Below are positions 12,755 to 32,112 of a stretch of DNA of 64,000 nucleotides, in pieces; position 1 is the first letter of the stretch, and every line of letters starts with the position of its first letter. Source of the stretch: Polytrichum commune (taxonomy: Eukaryota; Streptophyta; Polytrichopsida; Polytrichales; Polytrichaceae); NCBI GenBank assembly GCA_950295325.1, contig OX485809.1, positions 27,604,144 to 27,668,143 on the forward strand, written 5' to 3'. The notes below the pieces were generated by a model that searched no databases, was not told where the DNA came from, and was given only the letters and a program-made list of their open reading frames with translations. A program made the translations under genes and the position numbers.

Positions 12755-13070
12755 TTTTGTTTATTCTACCCTTGGGTATCAAAATCGTAATACCACTCAA
12801 ATATTGATACTTGGTGGGTATGTCAAGGTGATAGAATCTTTGTATACTCGAGTTATTATTTGGGTCAATATCCATTCTAAACCATATTGATACTAGGGTG
12901 ATTTTACTTGGGTGTGAAAGTTCTTGCATGGTATATACACTCGCATGGCATTGAATTGAAAACACCACCAAATTCCCATACCCATACTCGTCAAAAAATA
13001 TGAAATCCCCATTATCGATACCCAACTGGTATCAAAAGAAGACGATACCAGTCTAACATTGGTTAAAACC
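12755..13070 (-). repeat. Dispersed repeat family C, minus-strand member of an inverted pair
   Basis: Reverse complement of the family: GGTATCAAAATC, GGTGGGTATGTCAAGGTGA, CATATTGATACTAGGGTGA, and an end near CAGTCTAACATTGGTT. Together with 12120-12450 it makes a large inverted repeat just upstream of MTU1. Confidence 0.7.
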
Positions 13071-13224
13071 TTGATTTAGATGTGCTAACCACCCCCTACT
13101 AATTGCATGTTTAATATCTTAGGATATGTGAAGTGGGTGCAAAGCTAAAAGTGTTTGCTTTAGGCCCACTTACCATATTTACCGACATCTTGCATCTTGT
13201 TGTCTCTTTCATAGTCGGTTGCAA

Positions 13225-13590
13225 ATACTTAAGTTAGACATGCCTAATTCGGTTATCTATTATTATCAAACACCTAAATTTGAGTGGTATGTGGTTAGGT
13301 ATGTCTCCAAGAATGAAATGTGTCCTCAAAATATGATAACCATTCTAGACTTAATACCTAGTCAACATAATTGAGAAGACCTAGATGACCACTTAATCGT
13401 AATAGAATCTTTAATTTGATATTGAATAAGATATTCATACGAGCTCCAAAATTTATGAAGAAAATGGCTACAGCCTCGATTTGCAATTGCTAGCCATGTC
13501 GTACTAATAGCATGTTTCAGATCCTAGGAGAAGTGGGCTACTTGGGAAGAGTAACCATTTAAGACCCATATTCACAGTCTTCATCTGAGT
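13225..13590 (+). repeat. Dispersed repeat family A, upstream of MTU1
   Basis: One of the fuller copies. It begins near GCCTAATTCGGTTA, has TTTGAGTGGTATGTGGTTAGG, CTCAAAATATGATAACCATT, GTCAACATAATTGAG, ATTGAATAAGATATTCAT, AAATGGCTACAGCCTCGATT and ATCCTAGGAGAAGTGGGCTA, and ends with TAACCATTTAAGACCCAT. It lies within about 170 bp of the MTU1 start codon and so may contribute to the promoter. Confidence 0.75.
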
Positions 13591-13756
13591 CTGGATTCTC
13601 GCTTAACGTTCGCTAAGTTGCAGGTTATGAAGTGGAATTGTACCCAATCGAAGATGGAAGAGATTGAGGTGGGCTGGCAAACAGATGGAACAGCTTTGTG
13701 GATTTAGGGTTTAAGGTGTTAGATAAGGCTCTGCCCAAGCTGCTAGGCAGAATTTG

Positions 13757-20379
<6,623 letters not shown>

Positions 20380-21530
20380 TTTGAGGTTAATCCCTACCTT
20401 AAATGCCTGAAGGCTTTCAAGATAAATTTCAATTCGAAGGTTGGGAAGGTAGGAACTGAACTCCTGGTGTAGAGAAAAGGTTGCAATCAGCTTATAGATT
20501 ATATCTATACAGGTGATGTTTTCATTTGATCCCATTTTCGATGTAAGTGTTCTTAAAGTTACACCCTTGGAAAATACATGAATAGAGGTCAGTGTAGATG
20601 TTTAGGTGTGTCTATTGTATCAGACCTATAGTGGGTCTAAAAGATGCCACAAAAGAGTGGCCCCCTTTTGAACATTATGAGAAGATTTAGCTAATACTGT
20701 AGAAAAGATGGCTACTTGTTGGACCTTGCCACCACAACAATTCAAACCTCATCAATAGCTAGTTGAGGAATTCCAAATGAATTTTTTTAGTAATTATTTT
20801 CTTCTGTTATGTAATGGAGTCTTCCATCAAGGGAATTACATCCATCTTCTTTCAAAGTTTGCAAACCTGCGAGCCGTCAGGTATGTTGAAATGTACTGAT
20901 TATAGGTCTACAACTCCAGAGATAAGTTCCCGTCCGTACATGAGAATGTAATACTAGGGAGTCTCAAGTCTTTCTTTCAATTAAACCTTGAAGTTGATAG
21001 TAGCCTCTATTTCACGGAGGCTACTGCACTCCGCTACTCTAGGGAATTAGCATGTTTGACAACATCTTGATGTACTGTTAGTCCCATAAGCCTTTTGACT
21101 TCCATATCAATTTCATCATTTCATTGGAAAGCATCCTCTGACAATAAAGGATTAAAGCATTGCACTTAAAGTCGTGCTACGAAGGATCCAGTTCAAATGA
21201 GTGCGACAATTGAATATTGTTGGTGGCCCTACTTTCGCTTTTTCCTTTTTGTATCTTCCGTCAGCTAAGTATTCTGCACTATCGTAGGTTATTAGTTATT
21301 ACCACTCTGTACATTGGTAACTTTAAAATTCAATTTCTCTAATTTAGGTGCTGCATTCTTCGATTTTTTCTAGGTTTTGAAAGTCATGATCCCCAAAATT
21401 AGCCTTTTTGTGAAAGACTAATTTGTGAAATCATCATCATATCTCAAAAGGTAGGGTTGCAAACAGTTCAAATTACACCATGGATAAAAGCTAAGCTACT
21501 TCATCTCAAATGAATAGAATCCTACCCAGA
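20380..21530. other. 3' flank of MTU1, no gene recognised
   Basis: Contains the MTU1 3' untranslated region and downstream DNA. Nothing that could be identified as a second gene or a clear repeat. Confidence 0.4.
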
Positions 21531-21534
21531 ATTA

Positions 21535-21865
21535 ACACCCTAATATCACGCCTGTGGCGATCAGAGTGCATGTAATATTCGGGAGTGTAACATAGATACG
21601 TCATTATAGAGAATTAGTGTAGCATGTCATATTATGGAAAAATACAAAGTCAACATTGCAATAATGACATGATGACAATGTGATGTGTGTGAACGTGTGG
21701 TTTGAATTCTTTGGTGGATTATTTTAATGTTGAAACTTGTGATATATGAAAGGGAAGTGTGACAACAAGGAGGAAGATTTAAATTGAACACATCTGTTTT
21801 CTAGGATTTTGGGATATAAGAGAGGGAGTGACATTAAGGAGGTTAGGGTCTTCATGTTATTTGAG
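21535..21865 (+). repeat. Dispersed repeat family B
   Basis: Plus-strand copy: ATATCACGCCTGTGGCGATCA, AGAATTAGTGTAGCATGTCA, TTATGGAAAAATACAAAG, CTTTGGTGGATT, GATATATGAAAGGGAAGTGT and GGGAGTGACATTAAGGAGGT. Matches 56500-56720 and, reversed, 10850-11345. Confidence 0.6.
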
Positions 21866-22084
21866 CAAGAATTACAGCAAATGCATTCTTATAAATTTGA
21901 CTACTATCCCTGAACCAATAAGTTACCCTTTTTGAAGTATTTATCTTCCCAATTGAATGTACATGTTCTTCTGCATTATGATTTCAAAATCAGTTTGGAA
22001 GTTAATATGGCCCACTTAATCTAGACTTTTGAAGTGTGGTCTTGTCAAGGACTGTACTTTCTTGGTTGGAGACATGTAATTTTC

Positions 22085-22435
22085 TTAACTACATACTCTA
22101 CAGTAACTACACTAAATATTGTATTTAGTGTCACCAATTCTGTCTGTCTTTCTCAATACTAATTGTAAACCACTTGTGTAGTGTCCTCAACACTAAATGT
22201 AAACCTAACATTATTTTTCATTCCATGTAAAACAAATCGAGCACTACAAATTTACAATGATGCAATTACTGTTGATTTATTAAGTGGTTTTCATCCAAAT
22301 TTAAATCATCTATGATAGTATTGGTAAACCCATTTCATAAGAAGTGTGATTAGAATAGTTACATTTGACATATAATACCCTATGACACTAAATACAATAT
22401 GTTGTGTAGATTAGTGCAAGTACTATAGTAACTTT
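22085..22435. repeat. Inverted-repeat (MITE-like) segment with ATTGTATTTAGTGTCA arms
   Basis: ATTGTATTTAGTGTCA near 22120 is exactly inverted as TGACACTAAATACAAT near 22385. The flanking AGTAACTACA/TACTATAGTAACT stretches also match weakly in inverted orientation. Element ends and target duplication are unclear. Confidence 0.4.
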
Positions 22436-22439
22436 ATAA

Positions 22440-25400
22440 ATGCAATTTTCAAGAAGGTTTTAGTTGTTTCTAGTGGCCTTTTCTTGACTATACTTTTATC
22501 CTGTTGTGGAGTTACATGATTAAAGACCTCCGTCCATACGGAAGCTAGGAATCCAACTACTTGATGCAACTTTGAAGGCTATGGGTAAATTTTACGTGCT
22601 TGCAGTGCAATAGTACGAAGCTCAATTTCACATCTCATACAATAAACTTGGCATTGTTTGTACTTCTTTATGTTGGCACACAGCTCACCCAACTCATCGC
22701 CAGGTCAACAATCGTGCTGTAAGTATGTGGCCTTATTGTGGGGACTTCCAACTTCATAGACAATTTTGACCACCGTTTCGAACCAAGTGTTGTTTCCTCC
22801 AGCTAGCAATCATGCTTCACAAAGATTGTCATGTCAAGTTTTCAGAAACGGAGTTTCACAAGATGCGAAAGTTAGAAGAGGTCAAAGTGGAGATTCTTGT
22901 GCTTTTCAATTGATCACGTAAATCCTCCCTGATGGTGTTCACTGTTGATCTTAGAAACGGTGTCTACATTTTGAACATAGTCCAATCTCATCATGACACG
23001 TGTCGTTCGGTGTCCTTCCATAACTGCCAACCTTCCCACACACCACTCCAAAAGTTAGGTGTCCAATTAATAAGAAGAGTGACCACATGAAATGCACATA
23101 CCTTTGTTTGAAGACAACGGACATCATGTTAGGAAGTTTGATTAAGGTAAATGATGCGAACATCAACGTTCCATCCAAAACCAACACGCTACAATTCTGC
23201 ACAATAAACACCTGCTCATGTTAAAAAAATTGTCACATTAGTAACACCTTGTGTTGATGGTTTTGGATCATCTACCAGTAAAACCTTGAACCCTTATAAC
23301 TTTTGCATACGGAATCCAAATAAGACATACTTGGATGCGTTGGAATCCCCCCTTTCGATGCTTGCAAGAAACATCTTACGACTTAGAGGACGGTCTAATA
23401 ATAGATGGCCTCAGTGTGTTGAAGTGACAGTTGTAGCACTCTGTCACCTTATTGCACAAAGACCGCACAAATAGCCCCCCCCCTCCCCCCCCCCCTAGAT
23501 TTTGAAGCCACGGCTGATTCTGAAATGCACCTCCTGTGTAAGATAAAGATATAACTACTTACCCACCAGGTCCACAGACTCAATGTGAGGACTTTTCTTC
23601 ACGCGTACTTGGGACAGTTCACTTTTGGGAAAATCTTCTGCACCAAATTCATTATTGTACATGCCAAAGGACGATCGATGATGGGTCACTGCGTCAGCAC
23701 TCATCGCATGACTAGGACACCCACCCAGTGTCGTGCTGTGTCAAGAATTTCAGCCCAAGACAAGGTTATTTGAGGCACTGGTTGGTATATATGGTGGACG
23801 AGATGGAAACCCCGTTTCTTGTAAAAAGAAAAAAGACTTGAGTGGGAGTTCTGTGGAGGTCGAGTGAGTTTTCGGTCCAAGGGTTTGAGGGTGTCCAAGA
23901 AACTTGATCTTTGGAGGACTCCCCCGAACAGAAAGTGTTGCCATGTTGGCATCCATGTCATACTTTCATCCATGCTTGAAGTTCTCCACCGGAGAAGTCT
24001 TGGGCCGAAGTGTAAACCCCAGCCGGTGAAGAACCTCCTTTTGTAGCCAATCGTATTGCTTCAGTCCCCTAAAATTCTTGACCGGTGCACTTCTTCACCG
24101 TAATCTAAACTGGTCCTGGGAAGGCCACTTCACACATGAGCCAAAGGCCATGGCCATGCAATTGTGAGGACCCTTGACTCTCTTCCAAAGGCCGTGACAT
24201 GAGAAATGGGTTAGCCAATTTGTGTAGACATAGGTCCTCCTCAAGCATCATGTGAAGTGGGAATGGACCATATTGAGGGACCGTTGCATATTTTATTGGT
24301 AAAAAAAAGAAGAGGGGCAATCCTAGTCCATCACTTGTCACATATCTTCATTTTAAACTTTTAAACTTTTAATTTTTGGTGCGTTTTACATTGGTGAGAA
24401 AGGAAAGAAGAGCACAATGGATCATCTTGAGAAGAGGGAGGATTCATATTGCATTGACTTTGTATTGGTGTTCGCTCATGATTATGCAACATGTGCTTGA
24501 TATGCAAGCATTTGGCACTCAATGAAGGATGGCATAATAGCCTAGTTTTGAGCATGTGCTAAATTGATAATATGATTCAAGATGACCGATCATAGTGTAT
24601 GAGCATTTGAGATAAATGTAGGGTTCACCAATAGATTATTATTGGGTTCTTTCACAAAAAAAACTTGTGTATCTCATGGCTTCGGAAAGATTCAAACATG
24701 GAATTTCAAGTATGGACACTACATCAAATGTGAGTGACTATAATTTATGTACAAATACTTCTATGTGAGCATCCATATTTTCCAGTAAATTTGTAATGGC
24801 TTGAAATTTGTAATCCAAGTATAAGAATTGCTACTTGTTCCAAAAGTCCTTCCATCTTGTCTTGATTTTTTTTTGTTTTTTTTTTGTTGGTGTCTTTAAT
24901 AGAACTTAGAGGTGTGCTCCCCTCACATGAATTATGTTGTGTGCCTTGACTACCCTAATGTTGATCATCCTCTTGTGCACTTGTTGGAATTTGATTCATC
25001 ACATGTGTATGGTGCCCATATTATGTTTTCATTTTGTTCATAGTATTAATATTCACGTTGATCATGACCTAAAATTTTGTTTGAACAATTGTCTTTTTTG
25101 TACTCAATTTAAGAGTATCTTGTAATTTTTCAACAAAATACCCAAGTCCTTTCAAAATTTTACAGAAACTTGATACCATACGAGCATGAAGCTTAATTCA
25201 AGCATCCATTCATGCCCACATATACAAGTTCTAATAATTAGAAGTTTATGATGTAACCTTGAAATTATATGCAGAATGTATGTAGAGGTTAAGATGCAAA
25301 AATCCGAATTACTTAATTTTTGTGCTCACTTTACTTTATTTTACTTTACCTTTTATTTATTTATTTTCTTTTTTTTGGGGGGGGGGGGGGATGGGACAAC

Positions 25401-26120
25401 ATAGTAGAATAGGCTAGCTTAGGCTCAATGTCTTTCCACTTGAGACAAATGGCTTGGTGGTCCAAGCCTCCTCCTTACCCCATAGAAGTGTTAAGCACAA
25501 TACCCGAGATCTAGAGCTCGATTCCTCATTCATGCATGTTCAAAATGCCAAGTACACGACGGGGGGAAGGGGGGTAGTACACAAAGGCCAAGGTCTTTTT
25601 TAAAGGCCCAATGTGAATACAATTTTTTTTGTTTTTTTCATATTCTATTTTGAAACAAATTTTTGCATATCTTGTTTTCTTGCTGGTTTGGTGAATTTGT
25701 TTTTCCATCTTGCCACAAACTGCAACAAGGATTTTGATCTCATAATCTCACCACTTTATAGGGACCTCCTCTTCACATTCCAAATCTTTTAATTAATTTG
25801 ATGGTAGATTTAGAGCCAATACTTGCATTAGCTTTTATGACATATATTGTAAAGTTAAATGCTTATGAGTTACATACTAAAAAAGTCTTCTATGATTCTA
25901 CTAATGAATGCTAGGGTTTTACATATATACATATGATAGGGTTCATTATTAATTCAAAAACATATTTGCATACTTATGTTAATGACCTTTATATGAATGC
26001 AATTTTCTTTATGTGTACATATTGTCACTTGTATATATATCAACTAACATGTCTTGAAAAAATTATTGGTGGGAAATATAAATATAAATATATATATACA
26101 TAAACCTTGGAAGCCAATGA
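22440..26120. other. Gene-poor AT-rich spacer
   Basis: No host gene recognised. It contains cytosine runs near 23475-23500, a guanine run at about 25377-25390, and at 24118-24330 a sequence like one end of repeat family G. The remaining open frames are short and unconvincing. Confidence 0.4.
24118..24330 (+). repeat. Possible left end of repeat family G
   Basis: GGCCACTTCACACATGAGCC and a following GGCC.TG-rich stretch resemble the start of the inverted-repeat element at 60808-61316. It may belong with the right-end-like copy at 26125-26395, which would make a longer interrupted element. Confidence 0.35.
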
Positions 26121-26124
26121 CAAG

Positions 26125-26395
26125 TTGTTTAAGAGCAAAAAATTGTGTTAAGCCTACCTCTTGGAGGTAGGTTTGACGCAAATTCCGGAATGCCATAAAA
26201 CATTATCCATAGTTTGCCATGTAGGAATCCATGTGGACTTTTCATCCATGACTATCTCTTTGGGCCCTTAGACCTTCACCTCCTAATGTGAAGTGAACTT
26301 GGATGGTCTTGGACTTTTCGACCACTGGGATCTTTCAGAATGCAATGGGGTCACGGGCCTTCACTCTTTTTTGTGAAGAGGCTCTAACTTAATAC
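26125..26395 (+). repeat. Repeat family G, right-end-like copy
   Basis: Parallels 61060-61320: TTA.GCCTACCT, CTT..AGAGGT-like block, ATGCCA, GTAGGAATCCATGTGGA, TTGGGCCCTTAGACC, GTGAAG.GAACTTGGAT, CCACTGGGAT and GGGCCTTCACTC. Diverged; non-coding. Confidence 0.5.
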
Positions 26396-26429
26396 ATAAA
26401 AGGTATGTGTGTGTGGTGTTACTTGGTTA

Positions 26430-26760
26430 CTATGCTTAATCAAAAACTTATATAATTTGATTGGTGTGTGGTTAGTTGAGGATCAAAGAACAAAGACCAT
26501 AAAGACACATGCTTGAAAGAGATTTATCTATGGCTTAGAATTTGATTAACTACTTCCAACTTGATAATGAATTCAATTGGGAGGACCTATATATTCAATT
26601 AAGGAACCGACAAACACACACTTTCATTAACCATGACTAAATAAGGGGACTTTTGATTTTCAATTTATTTTGTTGCTAATACTTCATTGTAGATTTGCTA
26701 ATGCATCACACGTTGAATCATTGTGTAAATTTAATTGGTAGAAGTTGGAGAACATAAAAA
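26430..26760 (+). repeat. Diverged subfamily of repeat family A
   Basis: GTGTGTGGTTAG, GATCAAAGAACAAAGACCATAA, GACACATGCTTGAAAGAGATT, GAGGACCTATAT, CCATGACTAAAT, TAGATTTGCTAATGCATCAC. A second copy of this variant is at 56690-56970. Confidence 0.5.
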
Positions 26761-26879
26761 AACAAACCAAATAACAACCACATACATGTTATACGGTATA
26801 CCCAAACAAACAATCAACACGACAATCAATGAATTACATTTCTTGACTCTCCCTCTTCCTACCTAAGGTAGTTGTGCCT

Positions 26880-27250
26880 AATTTGGTTACTTATTTTCAT
26901 CAAAGACATGTATTTGAGTAGTTATATGGTCAAGGGTGACTCCAAAAAAAGATACTAAAAAGACATGTGTTTGAAGAGATTGGACTACATGCTCAAAATA
27001 TGCCAACCATTGTAAAATCAATAGTAAAATGTTATTAAGGGCACCTATGTGAACATTTCCAAGAGGACAAGAATCTTCAGTTAGATAATGAATAAGATAT
27101 GCATGTGAACTCACCACATTATATTAGGATAGTGGCTAGTACAACCTCGATTTGGATTTGCCAATTATCTCATACTAATCATGTGTTTCATATCCTACGA
27201 GAAGCAAGCCAGTCGAAAAAAATATCAACTTTAAGATCCATCTATCTTAT
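26880..27250 (+). repeat. Dispersed repeat family A
   Basis: Fuller copy: TTTGAGTAGTTATATGGTCA, AAAAGACATGTGTTTGAAGA, TTGGACTACATGCTCAAAAT, GAATAAGATATGCATGTGAA, CAACCTCGATTTGGATTTGC and ATCCTACGAGAAGCAAG, closing near TTAAGATCCATCTATCTTA. Confidence 0.7.
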
Positions 27251-27254
27251 CTTT

Positions 27255-28629
27255 TCGCAACTTTAATCATTTGGAGGTTTGCATATGTCTACCAAATCCT
27301 TCCACACGGATTGAGTGATCTCAAACTAATAAGATTGCCATGTGGCATGCTTTTTGAAATATGTATAGTAGAGGCGCCTATTCCCGATCAGGGCCCCATC
27401 GGCAGTCTATAGGGTATCGGAATTTCGTTTAGGTTGGGACTGAATTTCAATCAAGCGAGATCCAATAGTGCCATTACACATGTCTTGGCTTTGAGTGCTA
27501 AAATGAAGAGGAATGAGTGGTTAAAATGAGCAGGTTGGCAAACTTTAAACATTTGTAAGATGTTCACACCAACTTTTGATTTCAAAAATTCACAATAATT
27601 TCAATTCAAGGAATAAAAATCGCTAATTTTTTTACAGACCTCCTCATTTCTATCTCCCTACATGGAATTTTTTTGTACTGCCTTATACTTCTCCAAATTT
27701 GGCTCAAATTCTTTGAAGTGATCGGTTATGGACACCACTACTCTAGTGATTCAAAGCCGAGCATGAAACACAAGTGATTGAAGCACCCCACGATATTTGG
27801 AGAAGAGTTCAAATGACGGCATCATGGGAAATTGAGTCTGTTTGTTCGGATGAGTCTGACCTCAGCTCTAACTTACCTTTCTTAGCAATATCTAATGCTA
27901 GCTGTAATTTGTGGAAAGACTAAGGTACCGTAGAGGCCCCTATAACGGAGAAAATAAGAGAGTTTGCATCTGTTTAGGAGGAATATTAGCGAGGAATTTA
28001 TTCTCTTGTGAAGAGAAACATCTTCGAAGGAGAATGCAATTAGTTGAAAAGAAAAAAAAATTCATGAATGTGGAAACTGCCACAAATTTCAAAGTGTATA
28101 GTTAAAGGTTACACATAGTTGATTTCTGGGTCAACTCATAATCGCACATCTCGATGTTACTCCTTGGCTACGACAATTGTCAAAACTCTTATGAAGGTAA
28201 TCGATCACAAGTTGTCAGCACATAAACTTTAACTTTTTTCGCCTAAAAATATATAGATCTCATCTATGTGGGCATTACATGATCCTAGTGAGTAGTCAAA
28301 TGAACATGGTCGACTATGGGTGCTTGGACCTTTGACGTGTGTTCTTCGGATAGTTTTCTCTCTGCACCCACTACTTGTAGGATATGAAACAAGCAATTAA
28401 AGTAGACAAACCCATTTCCAATACCCTCCCCAATCTTAATACATAGAGTCCCCTAACGTCGTGAAGTTCCATACATGTAGCCATCATTTTCTGATGTGAT
28501 AGAATAAGTCATGAAGAATCACACACGTAGCCATCTCATTCGGCATGAGACTAAAATAAGTTAAAAGGTCATGGATTTGGGTTCCTTGAAGAGGCCACTA
28601 ATTGTACTCAAGTTTTCATCTTCTAGTTA
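27255..28629. other. Spacer without recognised feature
   Basis: About 1.4 kb with no recognised gene, RNA gene or repeat of the families listed here. Confidence 0.4.
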
Positions 28630-28637
28630 TCGGAAAT

Positions 28638-29047
28638 CACGGGGGGGTCACACCCCCTTACATTTCATAACCAGGTGCGATAAAATTTTGCTACCCTATA
28701 TTACATGCCATAGATAATTTTTAAAATTATGATATTTTTTCTACATACACATAACCATTGATAATATCTTTTGTATATTTTTTTGAAATTTTTAGTCATC
28801 TTCATTTTTTGTAGTAATTTTTTTAGTTCAATGTTGCGTCATTCTAGTTAGAAACGGTATGTTTTATAAAAAAAACAAATCATCAAATTTGGTTACCGAT
28901 TTTTACTATGTAATAGATACTATGTATATCTACTCATGAAAAAAAAATCAAAAACTTTTGAACCATTTTGGTGATGCTTTATGTAAAAAGTAGATTTTGT
29001 TTTATCGCACGTGGTGTTCAACTTGACAATGAAGTGCACCCCCCGTG
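28638..29047. mobile_element. hAT-type MITE, copy 1, with 8-bp target duplication
   Basis: The 410-bp element begins CACGGGGGG and ends CCCCCCGTG. Read inward from the right, GTGCACTTCATTGTCAAG and ACCACGTGCGATAA continue the inverted repeat. The 8-bp sequence TCGGAAAT flanks it exactly (28630-28637 and 29048-29055). An 8-bp duplication and CA.GG-type ends fit the hAT superfamily. The AT-rich interior has no coding capacity. It is closely related to 55904-56314, which lies in the opposite orientation. Confidence 0.85.
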
Positions 29048-29319
29048 TCGGAAATAGGTCGACCTATGTTGTGAATATGGGTTGGGAGAGAATCTTGCCT
29101 TTGAAAACTTATGGTAATTTCAATACTTGGAAATAGATTGTGATTTTTTTGTTCAACATTATGATACCAATTTCCAGACATGTGAAAAATCACCCCAATA
29201 TCACACATGTACCATACATTTGCAAAATTGCTCAAGTTAACAAAAATTGGTCCGTCTACTCTAGTGAAAGGTGATTAGCAAATCCAATTTGTTTCTAAGG
29301 CCATTTGCCCCATTAATTT

Positions 29320-29565
29320 TTGGAGCTCATATGATTATGTTAGTCAATTTCAAAATGAAGAATCTCTTGCTCATTAACCGGATATATAGGTCTCCCCAAT
29401 CATGTTGATTATTGAGCCTAGAATGGTTAGCATACTTTGAGCATGTAGTCCAATCTCTTCAAAACACATGTCTTTTAAGTGTTTGTTCTTAGATCCATAC
29501 TTAAGCACATACCATACAAACATAGGTGTCCATATTATTGTTAGGTTTGATTCAGTCACATCTAA
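29320..29565 (-). repeat. Dispersed repeat family A, reversed copy
   Basis: GTTGATTATTGAGCCTAGAA, GAGCATGTAGTCCAATCTC and AAAACACATGTCTTTTAAGT followed by ACCATACAAACATAGGTGTC: the first half of family A in reverse. Confidence 0.7.
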
Positions 29566-29589
29566 CTTAATCTAGATGGTCTACTAGGT

Positions 29590-30070
29590 TTTTGTTGATA
29601 AGCAATTCGGTTGATCTTGGGAATGCACAGACAGAGTGTGTCCCAAACTGATGTAAAATTGGTATGAAGTTGTAGTATATCCTCTTAACATGATGGAGAT
29701 AGAAAGGTATCCGTGCACGCCATCACCTTCCACGGCTGAGCAATATGCCGCCATACCTTTGATTCACCTTTGACTAGAAAATTGGGAGAGAACACCAAAG
29801 AGACGAAGGACCCCAATAGCCATGGCAAGACGGTTGCAATTGTGTGATGTGGTACCTTAAAAGACTATGCAAATTCTACTAGCCTGGAGGAAGCGCTTGA
29901 ATGATCCACTTGCTTATGAGCACTCTCACAACAACTTCTGAAGAAGTAAGACTCAAACCTCCAACTTTCTTAGGCAATGTATAGTCGTCCCAACTAATTT
30001 TTTTGAGAATAATTTTTACTAAAAGTGGAAGCACTCCACAATTATATTTAGAGAAGAGTTCAAATGCCAC
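29590..30070 (-). pseudogene. 3' fragment of a plant LINE (reverse transcriptase-linked C-terminal region)
   Basis: The minus strand reads ISWDDYTLPKKVGGLSLTSS then VLISKWIIQALPPG, the typical C-terminal stretch of plant L1-like LINE ORF2 downstream of the reverse transcriptase. Further downstream, in shifted frames, come SPNFLVKG-like and VWRHIAQPWKVMA stretches of the same region, so the copy is frameshifted. Only the 3' part is present, as expected for 5'-truncated LINE insertions. No poly(A) tail was identified. Confidence 0.75.
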
Positions 30071-30549
30071 CTGACCACATCACGGGGGATTTGAGTTTGA
30101 CATTTGTTGTGAGCCGGAACACATAAGGAGGTATACTAGTGTTAGGGTGAGTTTCCATGTAGGCCACTTGCCCACCAAATTCTAGTGGGAATAATGACAA
30201 ACTTGCCCAAATGTAGATGGAATCTGATGGGGTAGGGTTTGTATGTACGAACTAGCTCCTCTGATCTTCTCAATGCAGGCCCACCTACTAACCTCCTCCT
30301 CCCAAAACTAGTCTTCAATCCTTCAGTGACAAAGACTTGTAGGTTAAAAAATGCTTTAGTGTGCACATGGAAGTCTAGCAACCCGTGTCCACAATCCTCC
30401 ACATTCTAGTAAGCCACCAAAATGTGGTTGGTTGGCAGTTTGTGCTTATCTACATGTGAACACCTCCAACCCACTACTACCTAGAATCTTGTGGGCGAGT
30501 GGCCTACATGAAAACTTGCCCTTATTCAACTATATTTCCTAATCCAACA

Positions 30550-30790
30550 TCTATTTTTGAATGTTGTGTACACTCTAAACTCCATAATATCACGCGCATT
30601 GGTGACCAAAGTGCACGTGATATTATTTAGTTCTGTAGTGCTAACATGGATGCATGATATAAGAGAATTAGTGTAGTGTGTGACATTATGGAATGACACA
30701 AAGTGCAACATTGTAATGTTGAAATTGTTGATTTGACACCGGAATTGACTGACACAACATATGAGGCTCATCAGTGAGGCCAATGCGAGG
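30550..30790 (-). repeat. Dispersed repeat family B, partial
   Basis: CTCTAAACTCCATAATATCA, GCACGTGATATTATTTAG, GCTAACATGGATGCATGATA, AGAATTAGTGTAGTGTGTGA and ATGGAATGACACAAAGTGCA match parts of 10850-11345 and 21535-21865. It is partly palindromic, so the strand is uncertain. Confidence 0.55.
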
Positions 30791-30967
30791 GGCATGACTT
30801 TTATGAACTGTTGAAACTAAAACCCCTGCCACAATGCTCCTCACACAACTCCATCATCACTCAGATTTGACATCAATTGATGTAAGACATGGATGCAGGA
30901 GCAGAAACAAATCGACAACTACAATGCACACCCGATCAGGCAAGCAGAAAAATTTGCTGAGACTGCC

Positions 30968-31458
30968 TGTAACGTCGCTCAACGTCACGTCCCTTGCGCC
31001 CCGCGCAAAGCTCCTAACTCACAACCTGCAAACCACTTTGCAAGGTGAGTCCCGACTCGCCACGACTAATCCCGGACTAGCCCCGACTCGTCCCGACGCG
31101 TCCCGGCTCGTTGTGACTAGTCCCAACGAGTCCCGATCCTAAGTACTTCCCGTGCTAGTTTCCTAACACTACTTTGGGGCTATTAATAGTCCACCCTCGG
31201 CACCCCGGACCTTTCCCACAGCCCGGGAGTTGGGCATTTCCCACATGCCCGGCATGTGTTCCGAGTCTCTTCAAAGACTCACCCCTTAGCCTTGCGGCCA
31301 AGACCTTCGTGCCTCGCGCACGGGTCACCCCACCTCGGAACTAAGTCCTCCCGCCTTAGTCCCGAATCCCAACCGGGTTCAACCCTACTCAAGAGGTGCG
31401 GTTCAAGGCCACACCCAAAACCTCTTAAGTGTTTAGCCCGTTCTAACGGGGCCTTACA
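30968..31458 (-). repeat. 3' LTR of the chromovirus
   Basis: 491 bp, TG...CA ends; nearly identical to the other LTR except for a 10-bp extra unit (TCGTCCCGAC) and four substitutions. Contains runs of CGACTCG/CCCGAC short repeats. Confidence 0.95.
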
Positions 31459-31471
31459 TCCTCCCCCACTT
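31459..31471 (-). other. Polypurine tract of the chromovirus
   Basis: AAGTGGGGGAGGA on the minus strand, directly next to the 3' LTR, where plus-strand DNA priming is expected. Confidence 0.8.
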
Positions 31472-32112
31472 AGAACACTTGATGTCCGCATCAAGTCTTT
31501 AGTACGGCTCTTCCCGTCCCGGACGGGGCGAAGTCTAAACGCCTTCGGTGTGGATCCTTCACCGGATCGTGTTAGCTTCCAAGGTGAAGGCTTTAAACGC
31601 GTGTGCCTTCCCTTATACTTGCGCTAATCCATTGCGGCTCCCGTTCGTGATGAATCGGGAATTGCCACCTCTAGAACAATCCTCAAGTCCCTCGGTCTTT
31701 AGACCTCGCCTGGCCGCAACGAGTATTGGGTATTTGTTGCCGGCTGGTAATAGAATGCGTTCGAGTTAGCTAGACCTTCCCCCGTTTACCCATTAGGACA
31801 TGAATGGCCGTTCATGCGCTTTCGCTCCGGGGTGTGCCATGTGGGAGATCCTCCTCACGCTCGGCACCCGCACCTTGGTATCGCCACAACCAAGCCATCA
31901 TACTTTGCTTCAATAGTCCCCTTGGCGGCGCCCATCTTCCAACTTCGACTTAGGTTCGTTCTACGTGTACTTGTGCTCTCACCGTCTTTCTTTCACAATC
32001 TTAGCTTTCCTTAGCTTGTGCTTTGGGTTGCACTTCCTTTCTACTCACCTTTTGCTCGATTTGGGGTACATGCCCTCCTCCACTTAGAGGCGTTGGTGAC
32101 CTCGCCAACATG

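Noticed and set aside
31256-31627. Open frames in the LTRs (31.3 and 53.7 kb)
   Set aside because: They read LTR sequence, appear identically in both LTRs, and resemble no protein.
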